Assembly: GCF_014196615.1 (NCBI RefSeq)
Contig: NZ_JACIDY010000001.1
Location: forward strand, 310,001 to 374,000
Source of the DNA: Novosphingobium fluoreni
Lineage (GTDB): Bacteria; Pseudomonadota; Alphaproteobacteria; Sphingomonadales; Sphingomonadaceae
Length of the DNA: 64,000 bases
Direction of reading: 5' to 3'
Position numbers and translations under genes: made by a program. Shown piece by piece: positions 36,709 through 45,611 of the stretch. The notes under the pieces are model-generated. The model did not search any database. It was not told the DNA's origin and saw only the letters and a program-made list of their open reading frames with translations. Position 1 is the stretch's first letter. The number at the start of each line of letters is the position of its first letter.

Positions 36709-37326
36709 TTATTTGGCGAAAGCAGCGGACGCCACGGCCAGCTTGTCGGGAACGGCCTCAGTAGCGGCCGCCTGTTGCTCGGCCTCTCCATTCCAACGAA
36801 AATTCATCCGCTCGCCAAGATAGCTGCGCACCGACGTGCCGGCCGGGATATCGCCGCTCGTCCCGTGGATGAGGAAACCCAGCACCGATACGACCATGAT
36901 GGTGCCGACCGAAATCGCCGTTCCGGAACGACCTTCATCATAGGCGCGGCCGGAAAGTTGAACCGGACCGCTGGGCGTCTGCACCTCGATCACGCGCACG
37001 GCGACTTTGCCCTTTCGGCCGAAGTGTCCGTTGCGCTGAAGTTCGGACACCTCGCCGATGGCCGGAGACCCTTCAGGGATGATCGTCTGGCCGCGAAACA
37101 TGATCGGCTCTGCGACCTGCATGTAGATGCGATCGCCCACATGCGCCTCGCGCGTGTTGATCTGGTTCAGCGTCCGCAACATTAGCGGCGTGCCCATCGG
37201 AATGTAATATCTGAGGCCCTGGCCGCTCGAACCTGCCTGGCTGGATGGCCAGACGAATGTAGACTGTGCCTGCGCACCTGCGGCCATCATCGACATCATC
37301 GCCGCCGCAAGAACAAATCGCTTCAT
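36709..37326 (-). CDS. Exported protein of unknown function (strand-rich)
   Basis: The 205-residue protein has a signal peptide (MKRFVLAAAMMSMMAAGAQAQ). The mature part is strand-rich, with PMGTPLMLRTLNQINTREAHVGDRIYMQVAEPIMFRGQTIIPEGSPAIGEVSELQRNGHFG and VAVRVIEVQTPSGPVQLSG, then a membrane-like segment (GTIMVVSVLGFLIHG). The alternation and PxGTP/PxGSxxxG repeats recall VirB10/TrbI-type beta-barrel domains, but I would not assign one. It converges with the lipoprotein gene at 36675. Confidence 0.6.
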   Translation of the reverse strand: MKRFVLAAAMMSMMAAGAQAQSTFVWPSSQAGSSGQGLRYYIPMGTPLMLRTLNQINTREAHVGDRIYMQVAEPIMFRGQTIIPEGSPAIGEVSELQRNGHFGRKGKVAVRVIEVQTPSGPVQLSGRAYDEGRSGTAISVGTIMVVSVLGFLIHGTSGDIPAGTSVRSYLGERMNFRWNGEAEQQAAATEAVPDKLAVASAAFAK

Positions 37327-37448
37327 GAAACACTTCCCCTGTTGCCCAGGGGAAAAGTACTTCGCTGGCCTTAATCAATCCTCGCAAAAACAGGCTTTAC
37401 GATCGATTAAAGGTCATCTTGCCGGTCACTAAGATGCCGAGAAGCGGT

Positions 37449-37820
37449 TCACACCGTAAAGCTTTCCCCGCACCCGCAGGCACCCTTGGCATTGGGATTA
37501 TCGAAAACGAAGCCGGCGGTGAAATCATCTTCTTTCCAGTCCATCGTGCTGCCCACGAGGTACAGCACCGAGGCGCCGTCGATGAAGAACAGGCCGCCGG
37601 GTGTCTCGATCCGCTCATCGAAGGCGTTCGCCTCGCTCACATAGTCGACCGAGTAGGCCAACCCCGAGCAACCCCGGCGCGGGGTGGAAAGCTTGACGCC
37701 GATGGCATCTTCGGGAGCCTTGCTCATCAAGTCGGCGATGCGGGCCTCGGCGCCCGGCGTCAGGATGACGGCAGCGGGGCGGGCGCGGACTTTGGTGTCG
37801 CCAATGGTTTCAATCGTCAT
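37449..37820 (-). CDS. sufA: Fe-S cluster assembly A-type carrier (SufA/ErpA-like)
   Basis: The 123-residue protein is an A-type carrier with the three ligand cysteines: Cys51 in RRGCSGLAY and Cys115/Cys117 in GACGCGESF. Supporting segments are LTPGAEARIADLM and DGASVLYLVGSTMDW. It delivers Fe-S clusters to target proteins. Its start overlaps the GNAT gene by 4 bases; it ends the suf operon. Length is normal for the family. Could be ErpA in function; the operon position argues for SufA. Confidence 0.93.
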   Translation of the reverse strand: MTIETIGDTKVRARPAAVILTPGAEARIADLMSKAPEDAIGVKLSTPRRGCSGLAYSVDYVSEANAFDERIETPGGLFFIDGASVLYLVGSTMDWKEDDFTAGFVFDNPNAKGACGCGESFTV

Positions 37821-38332
37821 GTCAGCCTCTTTTGCCAGAACAGCGCGTGTCCAGCCTCGGGATCGAGTGTGTAATCGTTATAGCCCAGTGACTTGTAGAG
37901 CCGCTTGGCAGGCTGGTTGCCGCTCAGCACTTCCAGCGTAATCTTGCAGGCCCCGCGCGATCGCGCCTCGGCCTCGATCCGCGCGAACAACGCGCGGGCG
38001 ATCCCCCGGCCACGTTGCGCGGAATGCACGCTGACGTCGTGAATGTTAACCACGGGCGCGGCGGCGAAGGTTGAAAAGCCGGTGAAGCAGATCGCCAGGC
38101 CAACGGGCCGATCCCCAATCCGCGCCAGGAAAGCGAATGCGCCCGGAACACCTGCCAGCGCCATCGGCAGCCGTGCGCGTACGTCGTCCGCCAGGGGCTC
38201 GCCACCACCCATCGGATCGCGCGCATAACAATCCAGCAGGTGCACCAGCGCATCAGCGTCCGCGGGGTTGCGGAAGCCGACCGGGTCGATGACGAAGTCG
38301 ACCGCACGCTGGAGGGCGATGACCTCCGTCAC
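37817..38332 (-). CDS. GNAT family N-acetyltransferase in the suf operon
   Basis: The 171-residue protein shows the GNAT fold: GAFAFLARIGDRPVGLAICFTGF, VNIHDVSVHSAQRGRGIARALFARIE with the acetyl-CoA P-loop (QRGRGIA) and CKITLEVLSGNQPAKRLYKSLGYNDY. The substrate is unknown. It overlaps sufT and sufA by 4 bases on both sides, so it is translated together with Fe-S assembly genes, an unusual place for an acetyltransferase. Confidence 0.87.
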   Translation of the reverse strand: MTEVIALQRAVDFVIDPVGFRNPADADALVHLLDCYARDPMGGGEPLADDVRARLPMALAGVPGAFAFLARIGDRPVGLAICFTGFSTFAAAPVVNIHDVSVHSAQRGRGIARALFARIEAEARSRGACKITLEVLSGNQPAKRLYKSLGYNDYTLDPEAGHALFWQKRLT

Positions 38333-38844
38333 AGCATGCCCAGTTCCAGCTTGGCCTCATCGCTCATCTTGGCCATGTCCCAAGGCGGATCCCAGACGAG
38401 ATTCACCTCGCAATCGCGCACGCCCGGCACCGCGGCCACGCGCATCTCGATCTCTCCCGGCATCGATTCGGCCACGGGGCAATGCGGCGTCGTCAGCGTC
38501 ATGGTGATGGCGACGCTATGCTCGGGTGAGACATCGACGCCGTAGATCAGGCCCAGCTCGTAGATGTTCACCGGGATTTCGGGATCGTAGATTTCCTTCA
38601 GCGCGGAAATCACGCCTTCGTAGATCATGCCGCCAGGACCGGTCGGGTCCTCTCCTTCAGGTTCCTGCGCCAGGAAGCCTTCCAGGTAATCGCGTTTGCG
38701 AGCAAACTTCTGCGTCGGCGTCTCGTACACCTGGGGCGCATCGTCTGCCGGGGCATCGTCCACGCGCGCGCGTGGAGGCGCGGGAGCGGCGTCAACTTCC
38801 TCAACCGCGAACTTGCGGGTTTCGTCACGAGTATCGTCAGTCAT
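38329..38844 (-). CDS. SUF-associated DUF59/MIP18 protein (SufT-like)
   Basis: The 171-residue protein has an acidic, disordered N-terminus (about 1-70) and a C-terminal DUF59/MIP18 domain: VISALKEIYDPEIPVNIYELGLIYGVD, ITMTLTTPHCPVAESMPGEIEMRVAAVPG with the conserved Cys, and VNLVWDPPWDMAKMSDEAKLELG. Such proteins help Fe-S cluster delivery. It overlaps sufS by 1 base and the GNAT gene by 4, placing it inside the suf operon. Confidence 0.9.
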   Translation of the reverse strand: MTDDTRDETRKFAVEEVDAAPAPPRARVDDAPADDAPQVYETPTQKFARKRDYLEGFLAQEPEGEDPTGPGGMIYEGVISALKEIYDPEIPVNIYELGLIYGVDVSPEHSVAITMTLTTPHCPVAESMPGEIEMRVAAVPGVRDCEVNLVWDPPWDMAKMSDEAKLELGML

Positions 38845-40091
38845 CAGGCAAAAATCCTTCGCGTACGCTCGATCCCTTTCAGGAGCGCCTCGATATCGCT
38901 TTCGTCGTTGTAGAGGCCGAAGCTCGCCCGCGCCGTTGCCGACACGCCCAGATGCTGCATCAGCGGCTGGGCACAGTGATGTCCGGCGCGGATCGCCACG
39001 CCTTCCTCATCCAAGATAGTGCCGAGGTCGTGCGGATGCACCCCGTCCAGCGCGAAACTGGTAATGCCCAGGGCATCGGCCGGACCGAACACGGTCACGT
39101 CGTTGCGCTGGCCAAGGACCTCGCGCAGCGTGTTGGCAAGCGCGCGCTCATGGCTTTGCGCCACGTCCAGTCCGATCGCTTCCAGCCAGTCGATCGCGGC
39201 GGCAAGGCCGATCGCCTCAATGATCATCGGCGTGCCCGCCTCGAACCGCTGAGGCGCGCTCGCGAATGTCGTCTTTTCGAAAGTGACGGTATCGATCATC
39301 GCGCCGCCGCCGTGCCAGGGCGGCATGGCATCGAGGATCTCCGCCCGCGCCCACAGCGCACCGATCCCGGTGGGGCCATAGAGCTTGTGCGCGGAGAAAA
39401 CGTAGAAATCGCAATCGAGCGCCTTCACGTCGAGCTTGATGCGCGGGGCCGCCTGGCAGCCATCCACCAGCAGCTTCGCGCCTACGCCATGCGCCAGATC
39501 GGCGGCGCGCTTCACATCCAGCACCGAGCCCAGCACGTTGGATACATGCGCCAGCGCGACGAGCTTGTGCGCGGAAGTCAGCATCGCTTCTGCCGCATCA
39601 AGATCTATCCGGCCATCCTGGGTGAGCGGGCACACGTCGATCGCCACACCGGTGCGTTCGCGCAGAAGCTGCCAGGGCACGATGTTGGAATGATGCTCCA
39701 GCATCGAGATCAGGATACGGTCACCCGCCTTCAGGTTCGCTTCGCCCCAAGTGCTGGCGACGAGGTTGATCGCTTCCGTAGCGCCGCGGGTGAACACCAC
39801 TTCGCCCTCGTCCGCGCCGATGAACGCCGCCACGCGCCGGCGCGCGGCTTCAAACCCCAAGGTCATCTCGGCGGAGCGAGCATAGACGCCGCGATGGACG
39901 GTGGCATAGTCCACACCCATCGCCCGCACCGTGGCATCGATCACCGCCTGCGGCTTCTGCGCGGTGGCCGCGGTATCGAGATAGCGCCACGGCGAGCCAT
40001 CGAGGTTCCACATGCCGGGGAACTGCACGCGAATGTCGCTGGATACCGAAACGCGCTCGGCACTGTCGACGATGGTTACGGGGCCGCTCAC
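38844..40091 (-). CDS. sufS: Cysteine desulfurase
   Basis: The 415-residue PLP enzyme removes sulfur from cysteine for Fe-S assembly. Motifs: VHRGVYARSAEMTLGFEAAR, EVVFTRGATEAINLV, VLGSVLDVKRAADLAHG, VFSAHKLYGPTGIGALW with the PLP lysine, and the active-site Cys373 in IRAGHHCAQPLM. Cys373 sits in a short loop, the SufS rather than NifS type. It is followed by the DUF59 gene and overlaps sufD by 4 bases. Confidence 0.96.
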   Translation of the reverse strand: MSGPVTIVDSAERVSVSSDIRVQFPGMWNLDGSPWRYLDTAATAQKPQAVIDATVRAMGVDYATVHRGVYARSAEMTLGFEAARRRVAAFIGADEGEVVFTRGATEAINLVASTWGEANLKAGDRILISMLEHHSNIVPWQLLRERTGVAIDVCPLTQDGRIDLDAAEAMLTSAHKLVALAHVSNVLGSVLDVKRAADLAHGVGAKLLVDGCQAAPRIKLDVKALDCDFYVFSAHKLYGPTGIGALWARAEILDAMPPWHGGGAMIDTVTFEKTTFASAPQRFEAGTPMIIEAIGLAAAIDWLEAIGLDVAQSHERALANTLREVLGQRNDVTVFGPADALGITSFALDGVHPHDLGTILDEEGVAIRAGHHCAQPLMQHLGVSATARASFGLYNDESDIEALLKGIERTRRIFA

Positions 40092-40822
40092 AGGATCGCC
40101 CCAAGACGTGCCAGAGCCTTCTCGCTCAGCATGTCCTCGTTCGCCGCGCCGGCAAAAGCCTCGGCAATGAAAGCCTGCAGCATCAAGCGCTTCGCCTCAG
40201 CCGGCGGCAACCCGCGTGACATCAGGTAGAACAGCCCCTGAGCATCCAGCTCACCCACGGCGCAGCCATGGGCGGCCTTCACGTCGTCCGCGTAGATTTC
40301 CAGCTCGGGCCGGGCATTGGCAGTGGCGGTACGATCCAGCAACATGGCGCGCACGGACTGCCCCGCGTCGGTCCCGTCCGCTCCGCGTTCAACCGCGATG
40401 CGGCCAAGGTATGTGCCCGTGGCATGGCCGGCCAGCACCGTGCGAACGATCTGCGCCGAAGTGGCGTCCAGCCCGGTGTGGGTGACCTCGGTGACGATCT
40501 CGACGGTTTCGTGGCCGGTCGCCAGCTGGGCCGCACCCATGGTAAAGTCCGCCTTTTCGCCCAGTCGCACGTCCACCGCGATGCGCCCGAAGCTTGGCCC
40601 GGCCAGCAATACGCGCAAGTCGAACCTGGCTGCGGCTTCCAGCGTGATCACCAGATGCCGCGCCACCGTGGCCGCACCGGTTTCGACGATGTCCAGCGTG
40701 CCGCTCGTCCCCGCCGCAACCACGAGCTCTTCGCGCGCGACGGGCCAGACGCCAGCCAAAGCGTCGATATCGGAATAGCGGTAGGCTTCGTCCCGCCGCG
40801 TGGGAAGCGTCAGCGTGGTCAC
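40088..40822 (-). CDS. sufD: Fe-S cluster scaffold subunit SufD
   Basis: The 244-residue protein is shorter than typical SufD (about 400 residues), but has the SufBD C-terminal core: VRLGEKADFTMGAAQLATGHETVEIVTEVTHTGLDATSAQIVRTVLAGHATGTYLGRI, then ARPELEIYADDVKAAHGCAVGELDAQGLFYLMSRG, a signature stretch of the family (DDVKAAHG...). The normal N-terminal part seems to be missing or reduced. It overlaps sufC and sufS by 4 bases. It works with SufB and SufC as the scaffold complex. Confidence 0.9.
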   Translation of the reverse strand: MTTLTLPTRRDEAYRYSDIDALAGVWPVAREELVVAAGTSGTLDIVETGAATVARHLVITLEAAARFDLRVLLAGPSFGRIAVDVRLGEKADFTMGAAQLATGHETVEIVTEVTHTGLDATSAQIVRTVLAGHATGTYLGRIAVERGADGTDAGQSVRAMLLDRTATANARPELEIYADDVKAAHGCAVGELDAQGLFYLMSRGLPPAEAKRLMLQAFIAEAFAGAANEDMLSEKALARLGAIL

Positions 40823-41562
40823 GCCACCACCGCCTCGTAACCTTCGTCCTCCAGCTGCAGGGCCAGCTCCGGCCCACCGGAGCGCACGATCCGACCACCA
40901 GCCAGCACATGCACGAAGTCGGGTTTCACATAGTCGAGCAGGCGTTGGTAGTGCGTGATCAGCAGCACTGCCTTGTCAGGCTTGCGCATGATCGCATTGA
41001 TGCCCTCGCCACAAATGCGCAGCGCGTCGATGTCGAGGCCCGAGTCCGTTTCATCCAGAATCGCCAGCTTGGGATCGAGGATGCCCATCTGCACCATCTC
41101 GGCGCGCTTCTTTTCGCCGCCGGAGAAGCCGACATTCACCGGGCGCTTCAGCATGTCCATGTCCATGCGCAACAGGCCCGCCTGCTCGCGCGCCAATTTC
41201 AGGAACGCGCCGCCTGACAAAGGCTCCTCGCCGCGCCCCTTGCGCTGGGCGTTCGCCGCCTCGCGCAGGAATTGCACGAACGACACGCCGGGGATCTCGA
41301 CCGGGTATTGGAAGCCCAGGAACAGCCCCGCAGCGGCCCGCTCATGCGGTTCCAGTTCGAGCAGGTCCTGCCCGTCGAACGACACCGAGCCGCCGGTCAC
41401 CTCGTACCCGGGACGCCCGCCCAGCGTGTAGCCCAGCGTAGACTTGCCCGCGCCGTTAGGCCCCATGATGGCGTGGATTTCGCCGGCGTTGATCGTCAGC
41501 GAAAGGCCTTTGAGGATGGGCTTGTCGGCGACGGTGGCCTGAAGATTATCGATCTGAAGCAT
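40819..41562 (-). CDS. sufC: Fe-S cluster assembly ATPase SufC
   Basis: The 247-residue ABC-type ATPase powers the SufBCD scaffold. Walker A GPNGAGKST is at residues 34-42; signature SGGEKKRAEMVQMG, Walker B LAILDETDSGLDIDALR and the HYQRLLDYVKPDFVHVL H-loop follow. The start at 41562 (ATG) is chosen because the ATPase begins MLQIDNLQATV there; the frame stays open to 41754. A gap of about 85 bases separates it from the DUF559 gene. It overlaps sufD by 4 bases. Confidence 0.96.
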   Translation of the reverse strand: MLQIDNLQATVADKPILKGLSLTINAGEIHAIMGPNGAGKSTLGYTLGGRPGYEVTGGSVSFDGQDLLELEPHERAAAGLFLGFQYPVEIPGVSFVQFLREAANAQRKGRGEEPLSGGAFLKLAREQAGLLRMDMDMLKRPVNVGFSGGEKKRAEMVQMGILDPKLAILDETDSGLDIDALRICGEGINAIMRKPDKAVLLITHYQRLLDYVKPDFVHVLAGGRIVRSGGPELALQLEDEGYEAVVA

Positions 41563-41647
41563 GGGTCTCAATTCGCTCGAAAAAGTGTGGGCGATACAAA
41601 CTCGCAGTTCTTGCCAGCGGCACTGGTACGGTGAGGCTTTTCCGCGA

Positions 41648-42187
41648 TCACCGCTGGTAGCCTCCACGACCACTGCCGCCATCGCGACGTGGTGGGCGGG
41701 CACCATAAGAAGAGCGCGGCGCGGCATCGCGCCGTGGTGCTTCGCGGCGGGCACCGGGCTTGGTGAAAGGCTTGTTCAGCTCGACACTGATGGACTTGGC
41801 GACGCTTTCTGGATCATCCAGCACCGCGCTCTCGGCATAGCGCATCACGCGCACGCCCACGTCGGTCAGCTTCTTGTCCTGCAGTGCCTCTACCTCCGCC
41901 GTCAGGCCTTCGGGGGACAGCACCACCACCAGCCAGCGCGAGGGGCAGGCAAAATCGACCAGCGTAGTGCCCACGATCGCCTGGCGCGAAATCTTGAATC
42001 CGCCCAGCTTCGAATCGCGAAGTTGCTCCCACAGCGCAGCTTGCGCGGGGGTAGGAGCCCGGCGTTGCAACCGGGCGCGATCCTTCAACTTGTCGAGCCG
42101 TGCACCGGTGGCGGCAAACCCGGCTTGCGGGTCGGCCTTGGCGGTTGTGTCCTGACTGACGCCGAGAGTCTTGCGTTCGGCTGTCAT
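41648..42187 (-). CDS. DUF559-type nuclease-fold protein inside the suf operon
   Basis: From ATG 42187 the gene encodes 179 residues. The DUF559 signature is visible: TPAQAALWEQLRDSKLGGFKISRQAIVGTTLVDFACPSRWLVVVL, then VGVRVMRYAESAVLDDPESVAKSI. Normal DUF559 members have the EL(D/G)GGxH-like catalytic segment after the DFxC strand; here it reads LVVVLSPEGLTAEVEAL, so the catalytic Glu-Asp-His set seems lost. The last 40 residues are Arg/Gly-rich. The start overlaps the sufB stop (TGATG). Role in Fe-S assembly is unknown. Confidence 0.78.
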   Translation of the reverse strand: MTAERKTLGVSQDTTAKADPQAGFAATGARLDKLKDRARLQRRAPTPAQAALWEQLRDSKLGGFKISRQAIVGTTLVDFACPSRWLVVVLSPEGLTAEVEALQDKKLTDVGVRVMRYAESAVLDDPESVAKSISVELNKPFTKPGARREAPRRDAAPRSSYGARPPRRDGGSGRGGYQR

Positions 42188-43668
42188 CAACCCACGCTCC
42201 CCTCAAGACTGATCCCCAGCAGCTTCTGCGCCTCGACCGCGAACTCCATCGGCAGCTGCTGGAGGACTTCCTTGGCGAAGCCGTTGACGATCAGCGCCAC
42301 CGCCGATTCGGTATCGAGCCCGCGTTGCTGGGCGTAGAATAGCTGGTCGTCACTGATCTTGCTGGTGGTGGCCTCGTGCTCGATCTGGGCAGTGGGGTTG
42401 CGCACCTCGATGTAGGGCACGGTGTGCGCGCCGCAGTCCTTGCCCAGCAGCAGCGAATCGCACTGGGTGAAGTTGCGCACGTTGTCAGCGTTGGCGCCCA
42501 CGCGCACCAGACCGCGATAGGTGTTGTTCGATTTGCCGGCCGAGATACCCTTCGAGATGATCGTCGAGCGGCTACCCTTGCCGTTGTGGATCATCTTCGT
42601 GCCGGTGTCGGCCTGCTGGTGGTTGTTGGTCACAGCGACCGAGTAGAACTCGCCCACCGAATCCTCGCCGTTCAGCACGCAGCTGGGATACTTCCAGGTG
42701 ATCGCGCTGCCGGTTTCCACCTGGGTCCAACTGATCTTGCTGCGCGCGCCCTGGCACAGTCCCCGCTTGGTGACGAAATTGTAGATGCCACCCAGCCCGT
42801 CGGCGTTGCCGGGGTACCAGTTCTGCACCGTGGAATACTTGATCTCGGCATCTTCCATCGCAACCAGTTCCACCACGGCGGCATGAAGCTGGTTCTCGTC
42901 ACGCATGGGAGCAGTACAGCCCTCCAGATACGAGACGTAGGAGCCCTTCTCGGCAATGATCAGGGTGCGTTCGAACTGGCCGGTATTTTCGGCATTGATG
43001 CGGAAATAGGTCGACAGCTCCATCGGGCAGCGCACGCCTTCAGGGATATAGACGAAGGTGCCGTCCGAGAAGACCGCGCAGTTCAGCGTGGCGAAGTAGT
43101 TATCGTGCACCGGCACCACCCGGCCCAGCCACTTCTTCACAAGTTCGGGATACTCGCGAATCGCCTCGGAGATCGAACGGAAGATGACACCCGCCGATTC
43201 CAGCTCGGCGCGGAAGGTGGTGGCGACTGAGACCGAATCGAACACCGCGTCCACCGCGACCTTGCGCGCACCTTCCACCCCGGCGAGCATCTTCTGCTCC
43301 TCGATCGGGATGCCCAGCTTTTCGTAGACGCGCAGGATTTCGGGATCGACCTCGTCCAATGAGCCCAGCAGTTCCTTCTTTTTGGGCGCCGCGTAATAAT
43401 ACGCGTCCTGGTAATCGATCGGCGGCACGTTCAGCTTCGCCCAGTCAGGCGGAGTCATCTCCAGCCACTTGGCATAGGCCTTCAGCCGCCACTCCAGCAT
43501 CCACTCTGGCTCGTTCTTCTTGGCCGAGATGAAGCGGACGGTCTCTTCCGACAGGCCCTTGGGTGCGAATTCCTGCTCGATATCGGCGGACCAGCCGTGC
43601 TCGTAATCGGCCACGCGCGCGGCCGCATCGTGGGCGGCCTGATCCTTGAGGAGCGTTTGTTCAGTCAT
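42187..43668 (-). CDS. sufB: Fe-S cluster scaffold SufB
   Basis: The 493-residue protein forms the scaffold with SufC and SufD. Family segments include [114 protein letters not shown] and [18 protein letters not shown]. Length matches SufB. It is the first structural gene after the Rrf2 regulator, 22 bases downstream, and its stop overlaps the DUF559 start. Confidence 0.97.
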   Translation of the reverse strand: MTEQTLLKDQAAHDAAARVADYEHGWSADIEQEFAPKGLSEETVRFISAKKNEPEWMLEWRLKAYAKWLEMTPPDWAKLNVPPIDYQDAYYYAAPKKKELLGSLDEVDPEILRVYEKLGIPIEEQKMLAGVEGARKVAVDAVFDSVSVATTFRAELESAGVIFRSISEAIREYPELVKKWLGRVVPVHDNYFATLNCAVFSDGTFVYIPEGVRCPMELSTYFRINAENTGQFERTLIIAEKGSYVSYLEGCTAPMRDENQLHAAVVELVAMEDAEIKYSTVQNWYPGNADGLGGIYNFVTKRGLCQGARSKISWTQVETGSAITWKYPSCVLNGEDSVGEFYSVAVTNNHQQADTGTKMIHNGKGSRSTIISKGISAGKSNNTYRGLVRVGANADNVRNFTQCDSLLLGKDCGAHTVPYIEVRNPTAQIEHEATTSKISDDQLFYAQQRGLDTESAVALIVNGFAKEVLQQLPMEFAVEAQKLLGISLEGSVG

Positions 43669-43690
43669 GCTACGAACTCGAGTAAAGGGT

Positions 43691-44167
43691 TCACGCGGGA
43701 GCGGAGACGGGTTGGTGCAAAGGAGCAGCGCGGACCGAGGCGGAAACCGGTTCTGCCACGCGCACGTCCAAAGCCAGACGAGTCAGCGGAACGCCGGCCA
43801 GTGCGCCCCGCAAAGCCTCGTTGACGAGCGGCCAGTGCGGCCGGACGGCACATGCGCCCTCTAGGGTGCAATCGTGCCGACCGTGCTCGACACAGGCGGT
43901 CAGCGCGATCGGCCCTTCGACGGCCTCGACAATGTCAGCCACCGAAATCGCAGCGGCCGGGCGCGCCAGCTTCAGGCCACCACCGACCCCGCGGGAAGAG
44001 CGCAGCAGCCCTGCCCCGGCAAGGCGGCTGACAAGCTTTTGCACGGTGGGCGCAGGCAGCCCGGTCTCCTCTGCCAGCTGGACGGCGGACACGCGCGCAC
44101 CACCGCAGTGCCGCGCGGCTGCGGCCATCACGACGACGGCGTAATCTGCCATGCTGGACAAGCGCAT
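43691..44167 (-). CDS. Rrf2-family regulator of the suf operon (IscR/SufR-type)
   Basis: The 158-residue winged-helix protein starts [16 protein letters not shown], has the DNA-binding part [39 protein letters not shown] and three cluster-binding cysteines, Cys92, Cys100 and Cys106 ([16 protein letters not shown]), spaced as in IscR-like sensors. It should bind an Fe-S cluster and repress suf when clusters are enough. It leads the operon, 22 bases before sufB. The C-terminal tail (after 120) is longer than in IscR and Ala/Val-rich. Confidence 0.92.
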   Translation of the reverse strand: MRLSSMADYAVVVMAAAARHCGGARVSAVQLAEETGLPAPTVQKLVSRLAGAGLLRSSRGVGGGLKLARPAAAISVADIVEAVEGPIALTACVEHGRHDCTLEGACAVRPHWPLVNEALRGALAGVPLTRLALDVRVAEPVSASVRAAPLHQPVSAPA

Positions 44168-44245
44168 GCGAAAGGAGGCCCGTTGCTGGTTTCAGACTGT
44201 GATCGGCCACCCGACTTTCTAAATCGGATCGATCTTCTCTGATTT

Positions 44246-44274
44246 GAAATAGGCCAATTGCCGCCGCTTTTCAA
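44246..44274 (-). promoter_or_regulatory. Candidate promoter of the suf operon
   Basis: On the minus strand TTGAAA (44274-44269) and TATTTC (44251-44246) are separated by 17 bases, about 80 bases before the regulator start. The -10 match is weak and no Shine-Dalgarno sequence is seen before the regulator, so this is tentative. Confidence 0.35.
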
Positions 44275-44317
44275 CCACCGCGCAACCACACCGTGTTCCG
44301 GACGTTGGAAGCGGACA

Positions 44318-44355
44318 GAAAAAAGCGGTCTCCCACGCAAAGGCAGGAGACCGCT
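44318..44355 (-). terminator. Intrinsic terminator of the candidate small RNA
   Basis: AGCGGTCTCC (44324-44333) pairs perfectly with GGAGACCGCT (44346-44355). Read on the minus strand, the stem is followed by six T (TTTTTTCTG). It would insulate suf from transcription coming from the pyrD side. Confidence 0.88.
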
Positions 44356-44432
44356 AAGTGTAAAAGAACTCGAACGCCAATCGGCTTACGAGCCCTTCGG
44401 GTCGCGGGCCCTCTCTAGTGTGGCCGAACGGA
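44318..44432 (-). ncRNA. Candidate small RNA upstream of the suf operon
   Basis: A minus-strand transcript of about 115 bases is predicted from a -10 TACAAT (44444-44439) and an intrinsic terminator (44355-44318). No coding gene lies on this strand upstream of the terminator; the small open frame 44354-44548 has no recognisable protein and only 64 codons. The RNA would have a hairpin around CCCGAAGGG, one around CTCG-GCC-GATT-GGC-CGAG and the terminator stem. It could be an independent sRNA. No family was recognised. Confidence 0.5.
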
Positions 44433-44438
44433 TGTTGC

Positions 44439-44467
44439 ATTGTAGAAACGCGACAACTTGATGGAAA
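44439..44467 (-). promoter_or_regulatory. Candidate promoter of the small RNA
   Basis: Minus-strand TTTCCA (44467-44462) and TACAAT (44444-44439) are 17 bases apart. The -10 matches five of six consensus bases. The start of transcription would be near 44432, giving a ~115-base RNA up to the terminator. Confidence 0.45.
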
Positions 44468-44549
44468 ATGGTCAGTTGGGCTCCTTTGTGGATCAATCAC
44501 TTGGAACCACACCGATTTTCTCGTTAGCACCTGCGGCAATTGAGCCACA

Positions 44550-45611
44550 GTGGATGAGCGGCTAGAGCCTGCTGCCGTGACTTACGCTCTTATCCGACCG
44601 CTGCTCTACCGCCTCGACCCTGAGCGCGCGCATGGCCTTGCAATCAAAGCGGTTTCCGTTTTGCCAGCCCCGCGTGCCCGTCATGGTGGCCCCCTCCAAA
44701 CCCGAGTCGCCGGCATCGCCTTTCCCAATCCTGTCGGAATGGGCGCCGGCTTCGACAAGGACGCCTTAGCGGTCGACGGATTGTTGCGCGCAGGCTTCGG
44801 CTTCGTGGAAGTGGGCACGCTGACGCCACGCCCTCAGGCCGGAAACCCCAAGCCCCGGCTGTTCCGCCTCGTCGAAGATCGTGCCGTGATCAACCGAATG
44901 GGCTTCAACAATGGCGGCGTGGCGGCGGCGGTAGCCCGCCTCTCCCGCCGCAAGCGCGAATCGGGCGTGCTGGGCATCAACATCGGCGCCAACAAGGATT
45001 CGGCCGATCGAATCGACGATTATCGCCAGGCCTTCCGCGCCGTCGCGTCGCTGGCGGATTATGTGACGATCAACATCTCGTCCCCCAACACCCCTGGCCT
45101 GCGCGCGCTGCAAGACAAGGCCGCGTTGGAGGAACTGCTGGACGCGGTGTTGGAAGAACGCGGCACGCCTGCGCGCAACGTCCCGGTGTTCCTGAAAGTC
45201 GCGCCTGATCTGCAACCTGCCGACATCGACGATATCGCCGCCGTCGCCCTCGATCGACGGCTGGATGCGCTGATCGTTTCGAACACGACGATCGCCCGCC
45301 CGCCGCTGCGCTCACGCGATGCCGGGGAAAGCGGCGGCCTCTCCGGCGCGCCGCTCAAGTTGGTAGCCCTGCAGCGGCTGCGTGATTTTCGGCGCGCCAC
45401 GGGCAGTGCGATCCCGCTGATCGGCGTGGGTGGGATCGAGACGGCGGAAGATGCCTGGCAACGTATCCTGGCAGGCGCCAGCCTTATCCAGCTCTATTCG
45501 GCCATGGTCTACGAGGGGCCCGGGATCGCCAGGTCCATCAACCGGGGCCTGGAACGGCTGATGCGTCGCGATGGCTTCGCCTCGATCGCGGAGGCCGTGG
45601 GATGCGAATGA
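44550..45611 (+). CDS. pyrD: Dihydroorotate dehydrogenase (quinone, class 2)
   Basis: The 353-residue membrane-bound flavoenzyme oxidises dihydroorotate to orotate in pyrimidine synthesis, passing electrons to quinone. It has an N-terminal helix (ALIRPLLYRLDPERAHGLAIKA), NPVGMGAGFDKD, GFVEVGTLTPRPQAGNPKPRLFRL, NRMGFNNGG, INISSPNTPGLR with the catalytic Ser, VFLKVAPDL and LIGVGGIETAEDA. It begins at GTG 44550; a later GTG is possible. It overlaps ggt by 10 bases. Confidence 0.94.
   Translation: MDERLEPAAVTYALIRPLLYRLDPERAHGLAIKAVSVLPAPRARHGGPLQTRVAGIAFPNPVGMGAGFDKDALAVDGLLRAGFGFVEVGTLTPRPQAGNPKPRLFRLVEDRAVINRMGFNNGGVAAAVARLSRRKRESGVLGINIGANKDSADRIDDYRQAFRAVASLADYVTINISSPNTPGLRALQDKAALEELLDAVLEERGTPARNVPVFLKVAPDLQPADIDDIAAVALDRRLDALIVSNTTIARPPLRSRDAGESGGLSGAPLKLVALQRLRDFRRATGSAIPLIGVGGIETAEDAWQRILAGASLIQLYSAMVYEGPGIARSINRGLERLMRRDGFASIAEAVGCE

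Noticed and set aside
44341..44440. Possible tRNA (GTTCGAG-like T-loop) in the minus strand
   Set aside because: The flanking bases do not form a T-stem or an acceptor stem, and no anticodon arm fits.
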